This document shows, in pieces, positions 16,582 through 24,098 of a DNA stretch of 64,000 bases. The notes below the pieces were generated by a model. The model saw nothing but the letters and a program-made list of their open reading frames with translations. It made no database searches and had not been told where the DNA came from. Position 1 is the stretch's first letter. Every line of letters begins with the position of its first letter. Made by a program: the position numbers and the translations under genes. This DNA is from CBDBZX01 sp965213645 (GTDB lineage Bacteria; Deinococcota; Deinococci; Deinococcales; Trueperaceae): positions 620,001 through 684,000 of the forward strand of contig CBDBZX010000002.1 in NCBI GenBank assembly GCA_965213645.1. The letters are read 5' to 3'.

Positions 16582-17670
16582 ATGATTACGCCCGACAACG
16601 CGTTTTTGCTCGAGGCCGACCCCGAGGCTTCCGCCAAGCTCGCCAAGCTCCGCTACATCCACGACGACGAGCCGGGCATCGAGCGCCGACCTCGGGGCAA
16701 AGGCTTTACGTACATTAAGCCGGATGGGTCTAGAGTTACGGATAAAAAAGAGAAAGAGCGCATCAAGTCGCTCGCCATCCCGCCCGCCTACACGGACGTG
16801 TGGATTTGCACCTCACCGAGAGGTCACATTTTAGCCACCGGACGCGACGATAAAGGGCGCAAGCAGTATATCTATCATCCCAAATGGCGCGAGGTGCGTG
16901 ACGAAACGAAATACAACCGCATGGTCGCGTTCGGTGAAATCCTGCCCAAGCTGCGCCACCGGATTAGCGAGGACATGGCGCAGCCGGGGCTGGGGCGCGA
17001 CAAGGTTTTAGCCACCGTCGTCAAGCTCTTGGAAACAACCCTCATTCGTGTGGGCAACGCACAGTACGCAAAAGACAATAAGTCTTACGGGCTCACCACG
17101 ATTCGCAAAAAGCACGTAGACGTAGAGAACGACACAGTCACGTTTGAGTTTTTAGGCAAAAGCGGTAAAGAGTGGCACATCCAAATAGAGAACGAGCGCA
17201 TCGCTGAGGTCATCAGCGCGTGTGAGGACGTACCGGGCTACGAACTGTTCAAATATTTTGACGAAGACGGTGAGCGTATAGACGTGGAATCGGCGCACGT
17301 CAACGAGTATTTACAGCGCATCTCCGGGCAAGAGATTACTGCTAAGGACTTTCGCACCTGGGCGGGCACGGTTTTAGCGGCCTTGGCGCTCGAAGAATTC
17401 GAAGCGTTCGACTCTGAGACGCAGGCGAAAAAGAACGTCGTCAGGGCGATTGAGCGGGTCGCGCAGCACCTCGGCAACACGCCGACGATTGCGCGTCAAT
17501 CGTACGTGCATCCGCAGATTATCGACGCTTACTTGGAGGGCTCGTTACGAGAATCTCTGAAAAAACGCGCCGAAAAGCAGCTCAAGAAGCTGCGCGGCTT
17601 AGAGCCGGAAGAGGCGGCGGTGTTGGCGTTTTTGAAAAGTCGGTTGGAAGAAGCTAAGCCGGCTCGGTAG
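16582..17670 (+). CDS. DNA topoisomerase IB
   Basis: A 362-residue type IB topoisomerase (poxvirus/bacterial type), which relaxes supercoils through a 3'-phosphotyrosyl intermediate. The N-terminal domain has GKGFTYIKPDGSRVTDKKEK, IPPAYTDVWIC and GRKQYIYHPKW. The catalytic domain has IRVGNAQYAKDNKSYGLTT with the active Arg, EFLGKSGKEW with the general-acid Lys, KDFRTWAGT with the second Arg, and the nucleophile Tyr in ARQSYVHPQI. Length and motif order are normal. It sits 3 bases behind the preceding small gene. Confidence 0.94.
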   Translation: MITPDNAFLLEADPEASAKLAKLRYIHDDEPGIERRPRGKGFTYIKPDGSRVTDKKEKERIKSLAIPPAYTDVWICTSPRGHILATGRDDKGRKQYIYHPKWREVRDETKYNRMVAFGEILPKLRHRISEDMAQPGLGRDKVLATVVKLLETTLIRVGNAQYAKDNKSYGLTTIRKKHVDVENDTVTFEFLGKSGKEWHIQIENERIAEVISACEDVPGYELFKYFDEDGERIDVESAHVNEYLQRISGQEITAKDFRTWAGTVLAALALEEFEAFDSETQAKKNVVRAIERVAQHLGNTPTIARQSYVHPQIIDAYLEGSLRESLKKRAEKQLKKLRGLEPEEAAVLAFLKSRLEEAKPAR

Positions 17671-17685
17671 ACAAGGACAAAACGT

Positions 17686-17713
17686 GTAGGGGCGATTCAT
17701 GAATCGCCCCTAC
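17686..17713. repeat. 28-bp perfect palindrome GTAGGGGCG type
   Basis: GTAGGGGCGATTCA and its exact reverse complement meet without a spacer, between two convergent genes (topoisomerase IB and the NTF2-like gene). It may terminate both. A degenerate relative is at 61558-61598. Confidence 0.7.
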
Positions 17714-17719
17714 GAATAT

Positions 17720-18103
17720 TTACTGCTCCGCCCCTTCAGGTAAAAAAGCAGCCGAATCGTAATAGGTCCGAAAGCGCACTACCTCGCCTCCTTCGGTATC
17801 GAACGAGCTCACGCCCTGATAGTCGATGTCGTGACCGTTGGCGAGCTTGCCTTTGGATTCCCACTCGAGCACCACCGTCTCATCATCTTCGGTGACTTTG
17901 AAAAACTCGGTGCTCACCTCATCAAACGGCTCTAAATACTCCTGCCAGAACCGCTTCGCTTCATCCTTGCCCTCATACGTTTTGTGCGTTAGCCGCGTCA
18001 ACTCTGCCTTATCACTAAAGAGGTTGACGAGCGCGTCCACCTCATTTTCCTTTTCGATCGTTTGCAGCGCGTCCATAAACTTCTCTGCGATTTCACTTGC
18101 CAT
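17720..18103 (-). CDS. NTF2-like/SnoaL-like protein
   Basis: 127 residues of the nuclear transport factor 2 fold: an N-terminal helix pair (EIAEKFMDALQTIEKENEVDALVNLF), GKDEAKRFWQEYLEPFDEVS, and the strands TVVLEWESKGKLANGHDIDY and GEVVRFRTYYDSAAF. Such proteins are usually small enzymes of the ketosteroid-isomerase type or ligand binders; the substrate is unknown. AGGAGG precedes the start by a few bases. Confidence 0.8.
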   Translation of the reverse strand: MASEIAEKFMDALQTIEKENEVDALVNLFSDKAELTRLTHKTYEGKDEAKRFWQEYLEPFDEVSTEFFKVTEDDETVVLEWESKGKLANGHDIDYQGVSSFDTEGGEVVRFRTYYDSAAFLPEGAEQ

Positions 18104-18189
18104 AGCTACCTCCTGGTAGGGTCTAGCTTACCCATTTACGCGCCGAATAATAGCGTTCGGGCGCAAAATGTGTGAAGTTGTGTGCTCGA

Positions 18190-18966
18190 CTACCCTTGTA
18201 ACAGCGACTGTCCCCCGTCAATCCACAGCTCAGTTCCGGTGATGTGACTGGACGCATCCGACGCCAAGAACGCGACGAGCTGCGCGACCTGCTCCGAGGA
18301 GCCAGGCTCGCCGTCTGTCAGTGGAATCTTGCCTGCCGGGTACTCGACGGGTTCGCTCGCCTTCTCTAAATCTTCACGGTCGGTGTTTTTGTCTATCTGC
18401 GTCTCAATCGCGCCAGGACAGATCACGTTGACGCGGATGCGGTCTTTGGCGAGTTCCAGCGCGAGCATCTTCGTCATGGCGACCTGCGCCGCTTTGGTGC
18501 TGGCGTAAGCGGTCGCGCCGCTGTTGATAAACATGCGCGTGCCGTTGACCGAAGCCGTCACGACGACCGAACCGCCGCGCTCTCTAAGGTGCGGGACAGC
18601 GTATTTGAGGGTGAAAAAGGTTCCGTTTAGGTTGATGTCTACGGTTTTGCGGAATTCGTCGGGCTCGAGTTCGTCAATCGGGGCCCACGTTCCGTTAACA
18701 CCCGCATTAGCGAAAACGATGTCTAAGCGTCCGTAGGTCTCTATAATCTGCGCGTAGGCGTTCTTCACGTCATTAACTTTGGAGATGTCGGCAGTGACCG
18801 CTAGCGCCTCGCCGCCTGCTCCCTCGACCTCTTCGACGACTTTGTCGAGTTCTTCTTTCGTCCGCCCAGAAATGACGACCTTCGCGCCTTGCTGTGCGAG
18901 CAACTTAGCCGTAGCCGCGCCGATGCCGGAACCACCGCCTGTAATGAATGCGACCTTGTCTTTCAC
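18190..18966 (-). CDS. SDR-family oxidoreductase
   Basis: A 258-residue classical short-chain dehydrogenase. The cofactor motif is FITGGGSGIGAATAKLL, with ISGRT after strand 2 suggesting NADP; FANAGVNG is the NNAG-type motif. The catalytic Ser lies in VVTASVNG and the Tyr/Lys pair in AYASTKAAQVAM. IRVNVICPGAI and the C-terminal ITGTELWIDGGQSLL are typical. Substrate unknown. A copy of the AGCAGG repeat lies directly upstream of its start. Confidence 0.9.
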   Translation of the reverse strand: MKDKVAFITGGGSGIGAATAKLLAQQGAKVVISGRTKEELDKVVEEVEGAGGEALAVTADISKVNDVKNAYAQIIETYGRLDIVFANAGVNGTWAPIDELEPDEFRKTVDINLNGTFFTLKYAVPHLRERGGSVVVTASVNGTRMFINSGATAYASTKAAQVAMTKMLALELAKDRIRVNVICPGAIETQIDKNTDREDLEKASEPVEYPAGKIPLTDGEPGSSEQVAQLVAFLASDASSHITGTELWIDGGQSLLQG

Positions 18967-18979
18967 TATATCCCCCTCC

Positions 18980-19060
18980 AGCAGGTATTATCTGGTCAGC
19001 GGCGCACTCAGTTAAAAAAGTATTGGCGAGCACCTACAGTCGAAAGATAGTATCTGCATG
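18980..19060 (-). repeat. AGCAGG-family repeat, degenerate copy R4
   Basis: Begins AGCAGGTATTATCTGGTCAG and has a partial GATAGTATCTGCATGA right end near 19050. It lies immediately upstream of the SDR gene start, so it may overlap that promoter. The exact right boundary is uncertain. Confidence 0.45.
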
Positions 19061-19135
19061 ATTCAAGCTCAGTGGTCACGATAACCGCTGTGAAACCATG
19101 CTAGGAGAGAGATGATAAACGAACTGAAAGAGGGG

Positions 19136-19591
19136 TTACAAGTTGGACGTGCTCACTTCCGAACTCTTGCGCCGCGCTTCACGCTCGAGCCCTATCTCAA
19201 GGTACGCTCTATGAAAGTTGCGCGTCTTGACGAGCCCTACGAGCCACTGTCCCAAGTAGAGAAACCAAAAGCCCAAGCTGGTATAGCGCCGAAACTGCTC
19301 CGTGTGGACGGCCTCGTGTGCCAAGAGGCGAGGCGTCTGGTGTCCTTTGACCACGAGAATCGTCTCGCCCCAGGTCTGCGCGGTCGCTTTGAAACCCAAC
19401 GCGGGGAGCGCGTCAACCTCGTAAACGTGAGGCGAGACGACCCTAGCGTGCAAGAGGTGGGCGAAGGCGCGGCCTGTTAGCGTGGCGAGAAAAGGGCGCG
19501 TGAGGTGCTCGAGGCCACTCACCAGCGCAAACAGCAAAAGAGTCCAGAGCATGATGCTCGAGTGTAGCGCAGAAATGCGCCGAATAACCAC
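19136..19591 (-). CDS. Membrane-associated protein with HEXXH motif
   Basis: Up to 151 residues; the start may instead be the ATG preceding LWTLLLFALVSG (19551). After this hydrophobic segment comes ETILVVKGHQTPRLLAHEAVHTEQFRRY, where HEAVH fits the HEXXH zinc-binding motif. A second hydrophobic segment follows (LGFWFLYLGQWLVGLV), then YLEIGLEREAR, whose Glu could be the third ligand. The protein may thus be a small membrane-bound metallopeptidase; I recognise no named family. The opposite strand is also open here (19112-19480), but that frame reads as antisense noise. Confidence 0.6.
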   Translation of the reverse strand: MVIRRISALHSSIMLWTLLLFALVSGLEHLTRPFLATLTGRAFAHLLHARVVSPHVYEVDALPALGFKATAQTWGETILVVKGHQTPRLLAHEAVHTEQFRRYTSLGFWFLYLGQWLVGLVKTRNFHRAYLEIGLEREARRKSSEVSTSNL

Positions 19592-19610
19592 AGCTCAGCC
19601 TCTATCAACC

Positions 19611-19843
19611 AGCAGGTATACCCCTAGAGGGGAAGGGGCACTATAGTCATCTGGTCAGAGACACTCACATTTTGCAAAGTGCTGTTGCTAGGCAGCAAAC
19701 TTGCGTAACTAGCACGCACGTTCGATGATGAAATCCCGCTAGGCTCCGCCTGAGGCCTTTGGCGTTGCCAAAACTTCCGTCTCCGAGCTTTGCTCGAAGT
19801 CTACGGAAAGCGCTCATCTGTCTCAGTATGTCATGGAACTGCT
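19611..19843 (+). repeat. AGCAGG-family repeat, long copy R2
   Basis: Starts AGCAGGTATACCCCTAGA and soon gives CATCTGGTCAGAGACACTC, then TAGCACGCACGTT, and ends TGTCTCAGTATGTC followed by GGAACTGCT. It is about 120 bases longer than R1, with extra hairpin-like sequence around 19735-19815. It ends 22 bases before the promoter box of the ribokinase gene. Confidence 0.6.
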
Positions 19844-19864
19844 AAACGAACGGCGCTGAGCCCG

Positions 19865-19870
19865 TATAGT
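19865..19870 (+). promoter_or_regulatory. TATAGT box for leaderless rbsK transcript
   Basis: TATAGT ends 6 bases before the ATG of the ribokinase gene and there is no ribosome-binding site between them. This spacing puts the transcription start at the start codon. Confidence 0.65.
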
Positions 19871-19876
19871 GCGCTT

Positions 19877-20785
19877 ATGTCCAAGCGAATCTTGATTGTC
19901 GGCAGCCTCAACATGGACTTAGTCGTGAACGTCGCGCGTCACCCTGAGCCGGGGGACACAGTTTTGGGGGGTGACTTGCAGACCTTTCCGGGCGGGAAAG
20001 GGGCAAATCAAGCGGTAGCCGCCGCTAAAGCGGGCGGGGACGCGGCCATGTTGGGGCTGATCGGGGCGGATAGTTACGGGAGTACGCTCTTGGAGAGCTT
20101 AGCCAAAGCGGGGGTGGACGCTAAGGCGATTCAGCAGATTTCAGGACCGAGCGGTGTGGCGCTTATCGCCATCGACGAAGCGGGCGAAAATACCATTATC
20201 GTGAGTCCGGGTGCGAACGGTAAACTGACGCCCGAGCGTCTCTCAGACGATGTGCTCGAAGAGGTTGCGCTGGTGCTGATGCAGCTCGAGGTTCCTTTAG
20301 AAACCGTCAGGGAGGTTGCTGCTCGAGCACAGCAAAGAGGTATCGAGGTGATGTTCAACGCTGCCCCCGTCCAAGACTTACCGCGTGACCTCTTGCCGAA
20401 CCTCTCTTATCTCATCCTCAACGAAGGCGAAGCGGCGTTTTTGAGTGATATGAGCGTCACGGACGAGGCGTCGGCGTTGGCGGCGGCGAAGCGGTTGCGC
20501 GAGAGCGGCGTGAGCGCAGTGGTCATCACGTTGGGCGCACAGGGCGTCATTTGGTCGAGCGAAGAGGACGAGGGTCATCTGCCTGCGCACCAGGTCGAGG
20601 TGGTGGATACGACAGCTTCGGGTGACGCCTTTTGCGGCGCACTCGCCGTGCAGTTAGCTAACGGTCACACCTTGGCCGAATCTCTGCGCTTCGCCAACGC
20701 TGCCGGGGCGCTCGCCGCCACCAAAAAGGGCGCTCAGCCGAGTTTGCCGAGCGCCTCTGATATCGAGAGGTTGATGGAGCACTGA
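19877..20785 (+). CDS. rbsK: Ribokinase
   Basis: 302 residues of the PfkB carbohydrate kinase family. ILIVGSLNMDLVV opens the fold, GGKGANQAVAAAKAGGD is PfkB signature 1, and DTTASGDAFCGALAV is signature 2 with the catalytic Asp in the GDAF loop. NAAPVQDLP and LILNEGEAAFL agree with ribokinase rather than fructokinase. It phosphorylates ribose to ribose 5-phosphate. The start at 19877 follows a TATAGT box by 6 nt (leaderless). There is no ribose transporter nearby. Confidence 0.88.
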   Translation: MSKRILIVGSLNMDLVVNVARHPEPGDTVLGGDLQTFPGGKGANQAVAAAKAGGDAAMLGLIGADSYGSTLLESLAKAGVDAKAIQQISGPSGVALIAIDEAGENTIIVSPGANGKLTPERLSDDVLEEVALVLMQLEVPLETVREVAARAQQRGIEVMFNAAPVQDLPRDLLPNLSYLILNEGEAAFLSDMSVTDEASALAAAKRLRESGVSAVVITLGAQGVIWSSEEDEGHLPAHQVEVVDTTASGDAFCGALAVQLANGHTLAESLRFANAAGALAATKKGAQPSLPSASDIERLMEH

Positions 20786-20786
20786 A

Positions 20787-20815
20787 AAAGCTGGACTGAG
20801 CCTCAGTCCAGCTTT
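20787..20815. terminator. Hairpin between rbsK and the MHYT gene
   Basis: AAAGCTGGACTGAG and CTCAGTCCAGCTTT are perfect arms with a one-base centre (20787-20815). It lies between convergent genes and can serve both strands, with a T run on each side. Confidence 0.75.
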
Positions 20816-20831
20816 CAGATCAAGCTAGTCT

Positions 20832-21638
20832 TTAGAAAACGGTATCGCCGGTGGCTTCGAACTCGTCCTCGAGCGTCAACCCGCGCCCCGCCATCGTCGT
20901 CACGAGCGCCACACCGACGATGACGAACGTCACCGCGCTGACCATCACCGCGAGCAGCATGGGGTCCACGCTGCCTTGTATGCCCATCGTCATGTCGCCT
21001 GTCGGGGTATAACGAGCGGCGAACATCCCTGTGTAGTGCATTCCGCAGACCGCAACGCCCATGACGAGCGCAGCGGCTCCTTTGGCGAGGTCCACCGTGC
21101 GCTGACCAAAACGCGCTTCAGTCTTTTCTAGGTTGAGGTAGTAGAAGAGCATCATCGCGGCGATGGAAGCAACCACCGCAATCACGATAGAAACGCTGAA
21201 AAGAGTGGTGTCGTAGGAGATTTCAGCGGGCATACGCATCGCGGCCATGCCCATATAGTGCATGACTGAAACGCCCGCACCCATAACGACGCCCGCACCC
21301 AGGAGGCGCAGCGCGCCGAGGCTGTCGCCGCTCACCGTGTAGAACGCGATACCTGAAGCAATGACAGCGGCGACCACCGAGAGCCCCGTAAGGGTGAGGT
21401 CATACGACATCGGCATATCCATCTTCAGCGCCAACATCCCGACGAAGTGCATCGACCAGATGCCGATACCCATCGTGAACGCACTACCGCCTAGCCAAGC
21501 CCATAGTCCTGATCCTTCGGCACCTTTAACCTTACCCGCGAGCGTGAGCGCCGCGAACGACGCGACCGACGCCACCACGTAGGAAAGCGCTACCAGGCGA
21601 AAGTCCCAGGTGTAGCTCATCATTTCTGTCATATCCAT
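20832..21638 (-). CDS. MHYT-domain membrane protein
   Basis: 268 residues with seven hydrophobic segments and three copies of the MHYT signature: SMHFVGMLAL, SVMHYMGMAAM and CGMHYTGMFAAR, each at a membrane edge. The family is thought to sense a ligand through metal (copper) bound by its Met and His residues. Here the domain stands alone, without a GGDEF/EAL or kinase output part, so it may signal through a partner or act in other ways. AAAGAGGTAA precedes the start. No partner gene is evident. Confidence 0.87.
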   Translation of the reverse strand: MDMTEMMSYTWDFRLVALSYVVASVASFAALTLAGKVKGAEGSGLWAWLGGSAFTMGIGIWSMHFVGMLALKMDMPMSYDLTLTGLSVVAAVIASGIAFYTVSGDSLGALRLLGAGVVMGAGVSVMHYMGMAAMRMPAEISYDTTLFSVSIVIAVVASIAAMMLFYYLNLEKTEARFGQRTVDLAKGAAALVMGVAVCGMHYTGMFAARYTPTGDMTMGIQGSVDPMLLAVMVSAVTFVIVGVALVTTMAGRGLTLEDEFEATGDTVF

Positions 21639-22187
21639 GTGTTACCTCTTTTCCGCCCTCTAGGGCATATCGATCCTGTATATCTACTCTGACAGGATTT
21701 TGACGAAAGAGGATGATGCTTTTCACGAAAAATGTGTGTAGGACGTCACTTTTAGAGATTTGAAGCGGCGATATGCGTAAAGAAGTCGGCTTTTTGACGT
21801 TTAGAAGGTACTGCCGTAATAAACCCCATGTGGATGGGGTGCTCGAGTCATACGGATTCCGCTCAATTCCCTATCATCGAGAAAAGAGCCTCGATGATAG
21901 TCCACGCGCTCCATCCGTACATTTGTTCCTACTCACTACGTTCGGATTGATTCGCTATCATGCGCGAATCAATCGGAATTGGTATCACACCAGCCCCAAC
22001 CTGTAAAGCTCGCTCTTCGGCTCGAGCGAGCACCGAAGCGGCGAAGAGGTTCGCGACTCGTTCGCTGCCGCGCTGAAGCTGTCGCGGATTTTTAGTCGAG
22101 GGGCCCCGAGTGACAGCGCTAGGCGGCTAAACAATAGGTGGCTAAACAAGAGGTCTACGTCCCCACAGATGCCAAACCAGCAACGCC
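21639..22187. other. 549-base intergenic region with strong hairpins
   Basis: No convincing gene. Two perfect 11-bp hairpins lie close together: CTATCATCGAG/CTCGATGATAG (21871-21900) and GATTGATTCGC/GCGAATCAATC (21945-21974). Further right are a GCTCG-rich palindromic stretch around 22008-22035 and a tandem GGCTAAACAA / GGCTAAACAA pair near 22125-22150. A possible 77-codon frame (21773-22006) runs straight through both hairpins and is probably not coding. Confidence 0.6.
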
Positions 22188-22946
22188 CTAAAAAATCCCC
22201 TTCGTCGCACCCCCATCCACCAACAGCGTTTGCCCGGTGATATACGCCGCTTGCTGCGAGGCTAAGAAAACAGCGGCAGCCGCGACCTCTTCGGGCGTCG
22301 CGAAGCGCTTCGCGGGAATGCTTTGCTCGAGATTGGTGCGGTCTTGTTCGCTCTCAAAAATCTCCTCCAACCGCTCCGTCGCGGTGTAGCCGGGCGCAAC
22401 GTTGTTCACGGTAATCCCTTGCGCCGCCACCTCCGTCGAGAGCGTCTTAGCGAAGCCCGTCACAGCGGCGCGAAAGGCGTTGGAGAGCGTCAGCGTGGGG
22501 ATAGGCTCTTTCACGGATAAGCTCGTTACGTTGAGGATGCGCCCCCATCCTCGCTCTCGCATAGCGGGCAACGCGCCATACGCCAAGCGCACGGCGGACA
22601 TGAGCGTAAGGTCATAGGCGTTCGCCCAAGCCTCCTGCGAGAGGTCGGTGGGCTTGCCTGCGCCCGGACCGCCTGCGTTGACGACGAGGATGTCGGGTTG
22701 GGCAATTTTCGCGACCTCTTCAAAAAGCGCCTCGATCCCTCCTGGGTCGCTCACGTCCGCAACGACAGCGGTTGCCTCTCCCCCGTTCGCACGGATGTGT
22801 TCGGCTGCTTTGTAGAGGTCGGTCTGACCTCTCGCGCTTAAAACGACGTGTACCCGTTCAGCCGCGAGACCCTGTGCGACCGCGAAGCCGATGCCTTTGG
22901 ACGCGCCTGTGACGAGCGCTGTTTTACCCTCGAGTTGTAGATTCAT
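22188..22946 (-). CDS. SDR-family protein with altered catalytic residues
   Basis: 252 residues with a normal Rossmann start (ALVTGASKGIGFAVAQGL), VLSAR, DVSD, VNAGGPGAG and a classical end (ITGQTLLVDGGATK). The catalytic Ser is present (NVTSLSVKEP), but where SDRs have Tyr-x-x-x-Lys this one reads Ser-Asn-Ala-Phe-Arg. A subgroup of FabG-like SDRs has SNxxR there, so this looks like a real family feature and not damage. Its chemistry is uncertain. A TATAGT box (22952-22957) ends 5 nt before the ATG. The IDI gene upstream ends 6 bases before it. Confidence 0.82.
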   Translation of the reverse strand: MNLQLEGKTALVTGASKGIGFAVAQGLAAERVHVVLSARGQTDLYKAAEHIRANGGEATAVVADVSDPGGIEALFEEVAKIAQPDILVVNAGGPGAGKPTDLSQEAWANAYDLTLMSAVRLAYGALPAMRERGWGRILNVTSLSVKEPIPTLTLSNAFRAAVTGFAKTLSTEVAAQGITVNNVAPGYTATERLEEIFESEQDRTNLEQSIPAKRFATPEEVAAAAVFLASQQAAYITGQTLLVDGGATKGIF

Positions 22947-22952
22947 AGCGTA

Positions 22953-23981
22953 CTATACCCGCTTCAACCTCACCTTTTTAAGCGCCGCTACGTCTTTTAC
23001 GCCCATACAGTGCATCGCGACGCGGAGTTCCCAGATGAAGTGCCCCAGCCACGCCACAACCGCTTCGGATGACTGCGTAGAGGGCGCTAAGAGAGGTCGC
23101 GCCACCGCCACCACCTCCGCACCTAACGCGATTGCTTTGGCGGCGTCCACCCCTGAGCGAATCCCGCCCGACGCAATTAGCGGCGTCTGCGGCAGCATTT
23201 GACGGACCTCTTGGAGCGCCGTCGCAGTGGGAATGCCCCACTCGGCAAGCTGCGCGTGGCGCACCTCGCCGTAGTTGACGTACTCCTCGACCTTGGCCCA
23301 AGAAGTTCCGCCCGCGCCCGCGACATCCAAGGCGGCGAAGCCCACGCCTTTAACGCGCTCTGCAACTGCCGCGCTCAGCCCGTGCCCGACCTCTTTAAGT
23401 AGCAGAGGATAAGAGACTTGGGAAACGATGTTGTGCAGCTTAGGGATGAGGGCTGAAAAATTGGTATCGCCGTCCGCTTGGAGGGCTTCTTGCAGCGGGT
23501 TGGTGTGCAGCGCGAGCGCGTCTGCGTGGATGAGGTCGGCGGCGCGGCTAAGCTCGGCGACGCCATAACCTTTGTTGAGTTGGGCGACGCCCAAGTTGCC
23601 GATCAGCAAGATGTCGGGGGCGAGGGGGCGCACCTGAAATGAGGGCAGCGCGTGAGGATGCGCCAACATCACCCGTTGCGAACCCAACATCAACCCGACG
23701 CCGACCTCTTGCGCGGCGAGCGCCAAGTTGCGGTTGATGAGTGCGGAGCGCTCCGCTCCCCCTGTCATCGCGCCGATGAGCAAGGGTGCGGCGAGCGTCC
23801 TCTCTAAAAAAGTCGTGCGCGTGTCTACGCTCCCCAAGTCACTTTCAGGTAGCGCTTGATACGGCAGGTCGAAACGTTCAAAGCCCGTCGTGCGCGTTTG
23901 ATACTCCACCGGGTAAGACAGGCACACCTCGACGTGCTTGAGCTTGCGCGTGCTTAACGTTGGTTCTACGTTACGGGTCAC
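22953..23981 (-). CDS. fni: Type 2 isopentenyl-diphosphate delta-isomerase
   Basis: 342 residues of the FMN-dependent IDI-2 family, which interconverts isopentenyl and dimethylallyl diphosphate. Seen are RKLKHVEVCLSYPVEY, LLIGAMTGGAERSALINRNL, GVGLMLGSQRV, ALALHTNPLQEALQADGD with the Asn that binds FMN, LLLKEVGHGLS with the Lys, and the phosphate-binding end PLIASGGIRSGVDAAKAIALGA. Length matches. GTG start with TAAGCT 6 nt upstream. It supplies isoprenoid precursors, for example for carotenoids. Confidence 0.93.
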   Translation of the reverse strand: MTRNVEPTLSTRKLKHVEVCLSYPVEYQTRTTGFERFDLPYQALPESDLGSVDTRTTFLERTLAAPLLIGAMTGGAERSALINRNLALAAQEVGVGLMLGSQRVMLAHPHALPSFQVRPLAPDILLIGNLGVAQLNKGYGVAELSRAADLIHADALALHTNPLQEALQADGDTNFSALIPKLHNIVSQVSYPLLLKEVGHGLSAAVAERVKGVGFAALDVAGAGGTSWAKVEEYVNYGEVRHAQLAEWGIPTATALQEVRQMLPQTPLIASGGIRSGVDAAKAIALGAEVVAVARPLLAPSTQSSEAVVAWLGHFIWELRVAMHCMGVKDVAALKKVRLKRV

Positions 23982-24098
23982 CCCTATAGCTTATACGGTA
24001 TTCGCTCGTACGGACTGACCTCTTCACACGCTCCATTCACGCACCTCGAGTCAAGCATTATCACACGTACCTCTGAGTCTCTCGTTTACACTATAAGG

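Noticed and set aside
19112..19480. 122-codon plus-strand frame with ATG and AGGAGAG before it
   Set aside because: The start context is good, but the protein has no recognisable order, while the opposite strand shows membrane segments and a HEXXH motif.
21773..22006. 77-codon frame in the intergenic gap
   Set aside because: It runs through two perfect hairpins and has no ribosome-binding site or leaderless box.
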